Assembly: GCF_036417845.1 (NCBI RefSeq)
Contig: NC_089978.1
Coordinates: forward strand, 142,594,288-142,658,287
Length of the DNA stretch: 64,000 nt
Origin: Apteryx mantelli
Taxonomy: Eukaryota; Chordata; Aves; Apterygiformes; Apterygidae
Direction of reading: 5' to 3'
A program made the position numbers and the translations under genes. The notes below the pieces were generated by a model that was given only the letters and a program-made list of their open reading frames with translations, searched no databases and had not been told where the DNA came from. Of this stretch, positions 35,770 to 46,221 are shown in pieces. Numbering within the stretch: the first letter of the stretch is position 1; each line of letters starts with the position of its first letter.

Positions 35770-36020
35770 AAAATTGGCTGTTTCTGGAACTGGCCTTGGC
35801 CCTGGCTCAGTCACTGGACTGTGGTGTAACTCCAGCTGAGCTGCTTCACCTCATTTCCCTGCTCTTGCGCCTTGTTCAGCTCATCAGCTGAAGCTGTGTG
35901 CTCTTTAGGGCAAGCTGTCTCGCTCTTCATCCCTATTTCTGCAGTGTCCAGTGCACAAGGAGAACTCCGTTGGGATCTCTACTGTTTCTACATGATACTA
36001 TAATAATAGTCATTTATAAG
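35770..36020 (+). mobile_element. MIR-like ancient SINE relic
   Basis: In plus orientation the right half resembles the old amniote SINE tail: 'tgtgctctttagggcaagctgtctcgctcttc', then 'ctatttctgcagtgtccagtgcacaagg', then 'tgatactataataata', in the order 'gctctttggggcaggga..', 'tttgtacagcacctagcacaatggg', 'ataataata'. The left half has a 'cctcatttccctgc' counterpart of the MIR 'cctcagtttccc' core. It is strongly diverged and noncoding. The family name (MIR of the amniote type) comes from memory of the pattern, not from a search. Confidence 0.55.
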
Positions 36021-36779
36021 AGGATTTGGAACAGGACTTCAACTCTAGTGTCCCCCAGAGATGTGCTGGCTTAGAAACAGAACAGGTGAACCTCATAAGG
36101 ATATGGAATATTTCCAGGATCACCTAAAATTAAGGCTTTTTCTCAGGAGGAACAAAAAGGATGAAGAAGACCTGTACATTGGGCTGTCAAAATCATTGTG
36201 AACTTGGCTTACCTGTCTGACACAGGCTCTTTGTACGTATCAAAGCTACCACACAGTAGAGTGTTGGTGATCAAGATATGGTTTCTAGGTAGCTCTAAAG
36301 GATATGTCCACCATTTCTCTGAGAGGTAGCCCAAAACAAAACTCCCTGTCCAAAACCTTAGAACTTTTGTTCAGCTCAAACCTCATGGTTTGTATCCAGA
36401 TTGTAAACATCTGATGGGCAGGCCTTCAACCTGGCATGGTCTAGGCCAGATACTCATGTTCTGAATATTCCTGAATTCAAATGCAACTGGATGTAGCTGC
36501 CTTTCTCCTTCCTTTGTGGCAAGCAGATTTGGGTGGTTAGATTTCCAGCACACCCTAAAAAAAAGTAAAAAGTCATGATTTAAGTCATTACTAAGAAAGG
36601 CGGTATGCAGAATCCAGAATTGGTAGGATGACAGCTTGGAATTATGACATACATTGCTTTATTAACATAACATTACAAATGGGTGTAAAGTAACATTAAA
36701 TATTCAGATGAACGAGTAAGATGAATTGCAGATATCCTAGCATATTAAACAAAGGACAAGGCTAATCCCTCAGAAGAAA

Positions 36780-36970
36780 ATCTTTCAAAGGAGGTGTTAA
36801 AGAGCTAAACAAAGCAAGCTGCAATTATGTAGTTAAACTGAAAAATACATTTCACGCAACTGGAAAAATATGCCACGTGTACCTGGCAATATGGCTTTTT
36901 AAAGGGAGGATGATCCTAAGTATTTTCTCAGTGCATGGGGCTGCATAATTTAGACTGAAACACTGTCGGA
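36780..36970. promoter_or_regulatory. Candidate conserved noncoding element
   Basis: Repeat-free AT-rich block containing CTGCAATTATGTAGTTAAAC, an E-box/CACGTG (GCCACGTGTACC near 36872) and a GGCTGCATAATTTAG word. Texture suggests an enhancer in a gene desert; there is no direct proof. Confidence 0.25.
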
Positions 36971-39034
36971 AAGATTCCTAACCCCCAAAATACAATTTAA
37001 CCCCTCAGTCCTCCCAAATCACTGCAAGCAACAGAAAACTGGGAAGAGCTATAGATCAAAAGTGTTTGCAGATGTGCTGACACCCAGCATTACAGAACAG
37101 GTTAATGTTGCAAGTCTGATTTCTTCAGCCTGTAACCTTTTGCATGTCATTTTACCCTCAGTGGACTCTCACCAGTGTGTCTTTCACACGTGCTCGCAAA
37201 ACACCTCTACCTGCAGCTGACTGATGGCTTTTTGCAACTCAAGGTCCATCTGTCTGCTTGATTCTTTTCATTTTTTTGTTCTTCCTTCTCCTTGCTGCTT
37301 CTTCACGAGTCATCCCTGCAGCACTACCCCAACCTGCCTGAGTTCAAGCATATGCCTTTCATAGTATTATTTTAGCAATTTACACGGAAGAGCTATGGAA
37401 AATCCCCCCAAAATAACAATAAAATACCCCCACCCAGACTCCTTCTCTGCAGTCTTAGAATGGGTCTGGGCACTAACCAGGCCTTTGGTCATGAGAACAG
37501 TGGATCCCAGAATATCCACGTGAAAGCAAAATATCCATGACTTCTGGGCACTGGGGTTTTGCTGTGCACATGTGAATACACTGGCAAGGAGCTGAACAAA
37601 CGTGTCACTGGCTGCTGCAGATTTACAAGGTCAGAATCACTCAAGAGACTCAGAAAGATCAAGAGCTCGGGGGCAGGAGTGCTTTGGAAGGAAAGCCGGG
37701 GATAGCAGCCTCCTGGAGAGGTTTCTTCAGTCCTCTAAGGGCTGGTAGCTCTTTCTCCCTCTCTTTTACTCTCAGTTCAATCCTCCCCCAAAGGTAAAAG
37801 GATACATTTTCTCCCCACTGTGGAGAATTGCATAGGACTTGGTGGTTACTTCTTGTCAAGACAGCTCCTATGCATTTGCTTTTGATAAAATCATGCAGAG
37901 GGAGTATGACAAATACTTTGACTAACGTAAATGTGAAGAAATTCTAGATACAGAGGGTCCAAGTATTTTCTTAGGACAGTTCTCTGCCCATATGTGATAT
38001 ACTTCCGTGACTTCTGTCTTCTGTTACTGTCTAAAAGTTGTTAGGACAAACCTTTATACAAAGCACTAAATTATCTTTTCCACACACTTCCCTTAGGCTT
38101 TATTTCCCCCCCTAAAAAGCAGCTTTCTTGACAGTGCAATGAAGCTGAAAGTTAGCTACCTCATTCAGTTCTAATGAAATATAGACAGTTTTTCTAGAAT
38201 TAAGCTAGCTAAGGCCAAAGCAGTTGCTCTCATCATAAAAAAAATTTATTCCACTAGGATTTGACAGCAAGATAATTATCACCTATTAATTATTTTACAA
38301 CAAAATCATGCCTTCTTTAGGCAATCTGAAGACAGGCTAAATTAGAGAGTTGTTGTATCTTTTTCTGGAAATAATCTTAATAGTACATACAGTTTGTACC
38401 CATGTAGTAGCTACAGTTTTGAATATTTATTTTCTTTTCAGCCTATGCCTGTGGATCAGATTTCCCTGGTGGCAGAAACCCACAAAGGATAAAATTCACG
38501 TTTATGCAAAAATACCACTTAATCATCATAGTCTTTGTTCCAGCTCTTTGTCCAAGGTCAAATTTCACCCTGAGTTCCTAAGTAATTAGGAAAAAGGACA
38601 TCCAGTGGTATTGCAAGTGTGCAACTGAGGGCAAAAGCTAGCCTCGTATGTTTAAAATGTGGCATAGGAACTTTCCTCTGTGAAGTGCCACAAAGTCCAT
38701 TCGTGACTGTACTGTGTCTCCCAAACTGTTTATTTGCGCTATAGCCACCCTGCTACTAATCAGTGGCATCATTTTCAAAACTGCATGAACTCCAGGCACT
38801 TTACTGGCAGATTTGCAGTTTCATTATGGAAAGATGCAAAGGCAAAGATGACACTGATGACTTGCTTCTTCCATCTGGACATACCTGGAGTGCATCACCA
38901 AGTCATTCAAAAATATTTTCTTCTGGAAGGTCATCACTTTAAATCCGTGCAGCATTTTGGCATGTTCTTGTATCTCACCTTTTCAGGCCCAAAGGCGCCT
39001 CTTGCTGAGGGCTACATCCACAGTCCACTAAGTT

Positions 39035-39100
39035 ACTAAAGTGGGAGCAATTCTGCTGAAGTCAACAGAGTGACTCTGGTGCAAGTGAGAGGAGAGTCAA
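39035..39100 (+). repeat. Fragment of ancient amniote-type repeat
   Basis: The wording 'gcaattctgctgaagtcaacagagtgactctggtgcaagtgagaggagag' resembles the old dispersed 'ctgaagtcaatggagttgctctggtgtaagtgagag' sequence of bird and reptile genomes. Only a short fragment is visible, and the family is not named. Confidence 0.4.
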
Positions 39101-39944
39101 ACATGAAGCTAGCACAAGTCTTGTTCTTCCAGTATCCATTCTAGCACAGCCTTGGCACAGGCTACCATATTACGCAATTTAAAGGGAATGTGGCCATATT
39201 TCCCAAGAATATACAGTGAAAGCAATATTAATAGGAGGCTATTCCTCCATGTCAAACAAAACCCCAAATCAGTTCTATGGGCTATTGAAAGAATCATTAT
39301 GGCCTCTGGTGCCAGTAAGAGCTGACATAAAAACAAAACATTATTTATTTTTTGAGGGGAGAAGCACTTCAAAAGTACTGTGGCATTTGCTTGTTATTCG
39401 CAAGGCATTGTGGGGCAGCCCAGCTTTCAAATCTGGAAGTAAGCATAAGCCATAAAGCTATAAACCACTGCCTGCCTGCAAGTAGGGCCTGGAAAACAAT
39501 TTGAGGTGTATTTAATTTAAAATTGTTTAAGCACGGCAGTTCTGGAACTGAATATCATACCCACCCTCCTAATCTGGCCGAAGTGGGACATAACTATAAA
39601 ATGTGACTACTATTTAATAATAGTGTCTTTCATTCAGGGATGGTAAGTGAATTAATCCTCCCGATATTCAAGTGGACTGGGCAAGGATCATTTCACTCAC
39701 TGCTGGGGTGGATTGCAGCAGCTGCCTAATGGCGCGCAGCAGAGCTGTATGTGCATGCAGGACCAGAGCTGCTCCTGGCAGCCCCAGCAGCCACCCAAGA
39801 AAGCACCTGGAGAAGCCCACGTCCATCTCTAATTGAGCTGGAGCCTGGCCAGGGCAGCGGGATAGCCCCTCTGCAGGTCAAACTTTTCTGGGCAGGTTTT
39901 GTTCTGCAGTGAAGACAGACAAGCTCTGAGATTGAATGGATGCC

Positions 39945-40030
39945 TCTGATGTTGAATAGCAGTAGCTTGACTTCTGCCCGCCTCAGTTTCCCACAGTTTT
40001 AATGGGGCAATAACAAGGCTGGCATAGCTA
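39945..40030 (+). mobile_element. Possible MIR core fragment
   Basis: CGCCTCAGTTTCCCACAG followed by TTTTAATGGGGCAATAACAAGG parallels the MIR stretch 'cctcagtttccccatctgtaaaatggggataataa'. The flanks are too diverged to extend the match. Confidence 0.45.
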
Positions 40031-41740
40031 GGGAGCAGGGGAGGGGCTGGGGAATGAAGGCTGCCGCAGCACTTTGCAAGCAGAAAACGCAGCCTAAGTG
40101 CCATGTCATGACTTTCAGCGACTCTTTTCTGACCACAAGCAGCAGAGACGACATGACTGCATCTCGTCTGAAACATGGCATCACTACCAGCCACTGTGCC
40201 AGCCTGGCTGGTGTGGCAGTCCAGCCTCGGGGAGCGGGCAAGGGGAAGGCGCCATGTACCGAAGTCGTGAGCGTCATTTGTGATAGGGCCTTCTCCTTCC
40301 ACAGGACCGTCCATCCGTCCACCCATGGGAACAGTCAGGTGGGGCTTGGCAGAGGACAGCTGCTGGCGTTGGGGTGTGAGGTGGCTGGTGGCAGCCAGGG
40401 CAGGAGGCAGGACATGGTTAAGGGAGTGTGGAAGGGAATGGCAGCATCTCTCATGACTCTTTTGGCTGCCTGCCAAGGAGCCATGTGACTGGTTGGTTAA
40501 AAGAGTCCTCTCAACCATGAGATACCTTTTTCCCCCTCTGGATGTACCTTTTCTTTTCTGAACTTAAAAGAAAACAAAATGTACCCACAAAACTTTCCAT
40601 GTTAAAGTTATATTGCAGACTGACGACTCACAGTGGGAAATTCAAGGGGAATGAAGAGTAAGGGGAACATTTCTGAATCAGACTTGTTGTGCTGAGCCTT
40701 AAAGGAGAGGAAGATTTGCTGGATGGAGAACAGCACTGCTTTACAGCACAGTGAACAGACAGCAAAGAATAGGGTTAAACCTATTCCCTGCTGCTATGGG
40801 CTAAATCTGTCAGGGTAACTTCAAATACAGTGGACTTTGATGCTATCATAAGGGCCAAAGGTAGGGGTGCAAAAAAACAGGGCTTCTTCTGATTCATAGT
40901 AAAACCCTTTTTCTCCACTCCCATGGTCTAAAGGGTACATCATCTAGCTTTACAGTTTGGGGTTGTTTTCTTTTATTGGCACCTCTCATCACAGTATCCG
41001 AGCACCGCCCATAATAATGAGATTGGCACATCCCTAGTAGACTTCCTGGAGTCTTTTGTTCTTTCCTCCTCTGTCTCGGGGAAGCTCTGCTGAGGGTAGG
41101 TGCTTTTGAGGGGAGGGCTGGGGTCAAGTTATTGTTGTTAGTGTCATTCTGGTTATGTTGCAAAAGATATATCAAAGAGGAAGTTCTTGCACTGTGACCT
41201 AAGGTCATCAGAGTCTGGATTAGTCTAATCTCTGAAAGTTTGTTCCCCAGACAGATCCTTTCGACTGAGAGTAATTTACCTCTGGGCTCAGAGCTTTGTC
41301 CTGTGTTTTACGATACACATTGCTCCAGAGAAGCTCAATGGGCTTGGCAGAGGCAGAGGTTTGGTCTCTCTGCTGTTGCTGGGCCACAACCTGCTAATTG
41401 CTGTAGAGGTTAGGCCTCATGCCTTGAACTGGGGATGAAAGAGGAGGGGAGCAGTGGGAAGGACTTGCATGCAGAGGCAATATGCACAGAGTAACCTGGA
41501 CACATGCTGCCTACCTTGAAGTCTGCATGCTGTTTTCATGGTCAGACCACTTTGGTAGTCATAAAGCTTGTGTCTCACTTTGCCTTTGCCCTCTTTTGGG
41601 AGGGAAGGGCAAAACATTTTGAAAATTGCCAGCAGGGAGCTCATCCACCTCCTTGGAGCCTCTTGTAGGCTGCACTGAGTGGTTGGAAAAGCTATGGCTG
41701 GAGAGTGACAACTTCAGAGACACCGTAGCTGATGTAATGC

Positions 41741-41770
41741 AACCCCCAGTAACACCCAGTAACACCCAAT
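41741..41770 (+). repeat. Three tandem 10-bp units (AACACCCAGT-type)
   Basis: AACCCCCAGT, AACACCCAGT and AACACCCAAT occur in tandem, with only one or two differences between units. A tiny minisatellite of no evident function. Confidence 0.8.
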
Positions 41771-44700
41771 GTAACCTGCACTGAGGATGTGAGGGATGCA
41801 GGACAGGATCTAGAAGAAACGTTTTGCTCCTCTGTAACTCCCAAGTGCAGCTGGGCTTCTGAGCTGAACCAAGGCATGGTCTCCGTGTAAATACTTGATG
41901 TTGAGGAATGCACTTGGGACAAGTGTGTGTGTGTGCCTGTCCCAGAGTACTCCCTTCCCCACCTCAAGCCCGTGGTGTGCCAGAGCCAGCTCCTCAGCAA
42001 CAAGACTTGGCAGGTGGCCCCTGATGAGATAATCATGGCCCTGGGGCATGAGGAGGCATGAGGTGCAGCCAGGTGCTCCTAATCTGTCCATGGGTGTGAT
42101 TTTCTGTGGTAACCACACCCTCAAGTGTTGTCTTACTGCAATTAGGAAATTTGTTCAGTTTAGGTCAAGTACTCATATTAGGGTGCTCTTTACATCTGAC
42201 ATGTGTTGACACAGCAGGAGCGTGTGGATGTCCCTGGTCAGGCAATGCATGGTGCTAGGTTGTATACCTGCAAATAACAGAGAAGAGATCATAATTCTCA
42301 TCACTTTTTTCTGTGATTATTCCCAAGCCTGGACCTTCCCTTTCTATTTCCTCTCATGAAGACTCACCAACTTGAGCATTAATTCCAGCACAAATAAACA
42401 AATGGGAATGGTCCCTGGGACCAGACACTCCATTTAAGGTGTGTCACAGACAAGTAACCTTTCAAGAGTTTGCCACTTTTGCTTCCCGGAATTTCCATTT
42501 TACAGGGAATGCTTTAAAGAAACAAAACGCACGAACACTGCACTGCAACGAAGACCAAATGGCTGTAGATAGGAAATGCATTGCTTTTGTAGGCTGGCTT
42601 GCATTTCAGTCTCACTAGAGGCAGGTATGGAAGCTATGTGTTGCAATCAGTCAGGTAGAGAAGAACATCAGACAGATATTCATGCAGGTTCCTATCTTCT
42701 TTTTAAAGACTTGGTGTTATAAAGTTCCAAAGGTGATGAGGTTCCCTGGCTACCACTGAAGTGAATAGGAAGTGGTGGGCAGCTGCTTGCAGAATTGTTT
42801 CCCCATGTCTTTACTTGGGCAGAGCTGCCGTTGCTTGCCATGTCTGCTCTAGTATCATAAGATGTATAAAGAGAAACAGCACAGACCTTGCTTCTAATTC
42901 CAGTGCTGCCCAGGTCCCTCACTACATCTTTGGGGAAATCTTTCTGCCTGTGCGCTGCCGTTCCTACTCCAACCTTGCCCGCTTAGGCTGCAAGAAGGGG
43001 ATGATCTCTCTCTACACCTTTGTACAGCAAAACATGTGCAAAATTTGTGCAATTTGCCCTCTACTCTGCCTGGTTAGGTGCTGCCCAATACACATATTTG
43101 TAAATTTTGTCTCCATCCAAACTTTGCCTAAATGACTACAGGATTTGGCTTGCAGCACCTTGTTAAGACACTGCTGTTTACTGGAAAGAAATAATATAAG
43201 TCCATCAGCTCACTGGGGAAGATCGCCCCTGTTGGGTAAGGATAAACAGAGAGTATTTTACCTCTTTAAAAATAAAACCACTTTCAGTGGTAACAAAAGT
43301 CCTCAGTTTGCTTCTCTTCATATGGCACAAATATGTTTTCTGAGGTGTATCAGATCTTTGCCTACATGCTAGTTGCTATTGTATGCCTAATTAGAAATCA
43401 GCTCTAGCTTTCTGACAATAGCTGGCACAGATTATGTTCACTCTAAGACATCTTGTGAGATAATTAAAGTGATGACTGACAACACGACACAGCAAAAGGA
43501 ATGTTTCTCAAAGTGGAGCCACTTCTACAGGTTGCTTGTACATATTTTGTTAAATGCAACCCCAGTATAACTACCCTGACTTCAATGAATTCCCCAGGAA
43601 TGAATGTAGCCCCTTGTTTTTCTGAGAGCTAATCCTGAAAATCTCTCAATTTCTGACTCCTTTTCAAATTCATGTTTAAACACATGTACATGAATATAGT
43701 GCTCAGGAAGGGTGCCTGAATCACAGCCCTGGAAAATGAATTCCTTTCCTTAGCCACAAAACCAGTACAGCACAAGCAGAGGGTGTGTGAGCCTCCCCAC
43801 TCCACCCCATCCTTGTGTCTCATCCATGACCTAGAGGGGCAACCTCTAGCTAGGCATAAGCGGGTGGCTTAGTCTCTGTACTTATTTAATCCTTAGCCAA
43901 CCTGCTAAGGCTGCCAATAAGGGTGCCAATTGTGGTGGTGGTTTCTGTGATGTGGATAGTTGTCCACTGGGAACTGGATTAAGACCATCAACTCATTTCA
44001 AATACTCTAGGCCACAAAGCATCTGCCAAACAGTAACCATTTTTTTGGTCACTACTGACTTGGGTCATGTTTGGATCAGCGATGAAAGGCTCCATATCCC
44101 AATACCAATCCCCTGAGCCATACAGTTTCCTGGAATAATTTTTTTTCAAAGAAGGACAACATTTTATGTTGTCCTAAATTCCCCTTTGATCTGCTGTTTC
44201 TCAGTGTGCAGATTAGCCCTTTAAGGTGTATAATCTTCATGACTTCATTCTAAGGGATTCAGGCACAGGGAGAGATTTTGGAAGATGGCAGGTGGCAGAT
44301 CCATGCATTGTGATCCAAAAGGAACTCTCAAAGATAGGAGACATACTCTGGCACCTCAATTGGTTTTGTATTTGGATCTAAATCTGATCTTACACCTCCA
44401 CACTTACTGAACAGCTCCTCAGCAGGGAAACCATCATTAAACTGAAGATCACATTGCTTTCTTCTTTGCTCTTGTTCCTTCCAAGATACCTAGATATCTA
44501 TATCAGATCTATGGCATCAGCTAACTTTGCTGGTAGATCTTCCAGCTGCTGCTTATATTGTCTGTGGTCCCTCTGACTACAGTCTCTGAGACCATTACAA
44601 GATTTAGCACCCCAGGTTGTAGTGAAATGTCTTATTTCACAGATACTGAACTCACTGAGCAGAGACTCATTGAGCATTTGGCTCAAATCATGCAGGCAAG

Positions 44701-44883
44701 GGAACCAGAGTGGAGTTTTCCTGATCGCAGCCTAGCCCCCAAGCCATTATGCAGTCCTTCTCCTCAGCATACCTGAAAGCAGAGCTGGGGCCAGCTGAAA
44801 TTCTTAATTTAATTGCCAATGAATATTATTGCCTCCTTTGGCTGCATGTGGATGCTCAAAAGAGAATTCATCTGAGAAATTCA

Positions 44884-46131
44884 TCTGGAAAGGTGATGGA
44901 GCAGCTCATCCTGGAAGCCATCTCCACGCATGTGGAGGAAAAGAAGGTGATCAGGAGTAGTCAGCATGGCTTCACCAAGGGGAAATCATGCCTAACCAAT
45001 CTGATAGCCTTCTATGATGGAATGACTGGCTGGGTAGATGAGGGGAGAGCAGTGGATGTTGTCTACCTAGACTTCAGCAAGGCTTTTGACACTGTCTCCC
45101 ATAGCATCCTCATAGACAAGCTCAGGAAGTGTGGGTTAGATGAGTGGACAGTGAGGTGGATTGAGAACTGGCTGAATGGCAGAGCTCAGAGAGTTGTGAT
45201 CAGTGGCACAGAGTCTAGTTGGAGGCCTGTAGCTAGCGGTGTCCCCCAGGGGTCAGTACTGGGTCCAGTCTTGTTCAACTTCTTCATCAATGACCTGGAT
45301 GAAGGGACAGAGTGCACCCTCATCAAGTTTGCTGACGATACAAAACTGGGAGGAGTGGCTGATACGCCAGAGGGCTGTGCTGCCATTCAAAGAGACTTGG
45401 ACAGGCTGGAGAGGTGGGCAGAGAGGAACCTCCTGAAGTTCAACAAAGGGAAGTGCAGGGTCCTGCACCTGGGGAGGAATAACCCCAGTCACCAGTACAG
45501 GTTGGGGGTTGACCTGCTGGAAAGCAGCTCTGCGGAGAAGGAGCTGGGAGTGCTGGTGGACACCAAGTTAAGCATGAGGCAGCAATGTGCCCTTGTGGCC
45601 AAGAAGGCCAATGGTATCCTGGGGTGCATCAGGAAGAGTGTTGCCAGCAGGTGGAGGGAGGTGATTCTCCCCCTCTACTCAGCCCTGGTGAGGCCACATC
45701 TGGAGTACTGCGTCCAGTTCTGGGCTCCCCAGTACAAGAGGGATGTGGCACTACTGGAGCAAGTCCAGCGAAGGGCTCCTAAGATGATTAGGGGACTGGA
45801 GCATCTCTCTTATGAGGAAAGACTGAGAGAGCTGGGCCTGTTTAGCTTGGAGAAGAGAAGGCTGAGAGGAGATCTTATCAACGTGTACAAGTATCTGAAG
45901 GGAGGGTGTTGAGAGGATGGGACCAGACTCTTTTCAGTGGTGCCGAGTGACAGGACGCGAGGCAATGGGCACAAACTGAAACACAGACGCTTCCATCTGA
46001 ACATGAGGAAAAACTTTTTCACTGTGAGGGTGACAGAGCACTGGAACAGGTTGCCCCGAGAGGTGGTGGAGTCTCCTTCTCTGGAGATATTCAAAACGCG
46101 CCTGGATGCAATCCTGTGCAATGTGCTCTAG
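44884..46131 (+). pseudogene. CR1 ORF2 fragment: reverse transcriptase core and C-terminal tail
   Basis: The CR1-like frame carries the RT blocks in order: [25 protein letters not shown] (catalytic Asp of box A), [14 protein letters not shown] (box B), FADDTKLGG (the two catalytic Asp of box C), [16 protein letters not shown] (box D/E region), and the thumb ([35 protein letters not shown]). A single TGA at 45910-45912, in the GGC-stop-EDGT region, interrupts it; the frame then continues unchanged for 72 codons to the native TAG at 46129-46131. An ATG at 44749 lies in frame upstream, but the 45 codons between are not CR1 and are chance read-through of flanking DNA. The protein would lack the endonuclease and the first part of the RT fingers. 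Confidence 0.93.
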
Positions 46132-46194
46132 GTGACCCTGCTTGAGCAGGGGGGTTGGACTAGATGATCTCCAGAGGTCCCTTCCAACCTCAGT

Positions 46195-46221
46195 GATTCT
46201 GTGATTCTGTGATTCTGTGAT
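46195..46221 (+). repeat. CR1 terminal octamer repeat (GATTCTGT)3
   Basis: Three perfect octamers plus a partial fourth. CR1 elements end in short tandem octamers rather than poly-A; the repeat is thought to be used in priming of reverse transcription. It fixes the 3' boundary of the element. Confidence 0.95.

Larger units (their letters stand above)
34090..44883. other. CpG-poor, gene-desert-like stretch
   Basis: No gene or RNA gene is recognised. A GC-intermediate patch at about 34390-34500 still carries CpGs and may be the outer shore of the island cluster. Two MIR-like relics, one old amniote-type repeat (39035-39100), a small 10-bp tandem repeat (41741-41770) and a candidate conserved block (36780-36970) are listed separately. 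ORFs such as 39829-40518 (minus, 229 codons) have no recognisable domain, are overlapped by ORFs on the other strand, and show no splice or start context that would support a gene. Confidence 0.5.
44884..46221 (+). mobile_element. CR1 non-LTR retrotransposon, 5'-truncated, relatively young
   Basis: A plus-strand CR1 of about 1.34 kb. The 5' boundary is inferred where the protein becomes CR1-like ([13 protein letters not shown] from about 44887); upstream sequence is unrelated. The 3' end shows the CR1 untranslated tail (TGGACTAGATGATCTCCAGA region) and three GATTCTGT octamers at 46195-46218. No poly-A tail is expected for CR1. The coding part is open for over 1 kb with one internal stop, so the copy is much younger than the relic at 18.4 kb. 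It lacks ORF1, the endonuclease and the RT N-terminus, so it cannot move by itself. Confidence 0.97.

Noticed and set aside
39829..40518. 229-codon minus-strand ORF outside CpG islands
   Set aside because: There is no recognisable domain and plus-strand ORFs of 60-145 codons overlap it; part overlaps a MIR-like fragment. It is most likely chance openness in moderately GC-rich DNA.
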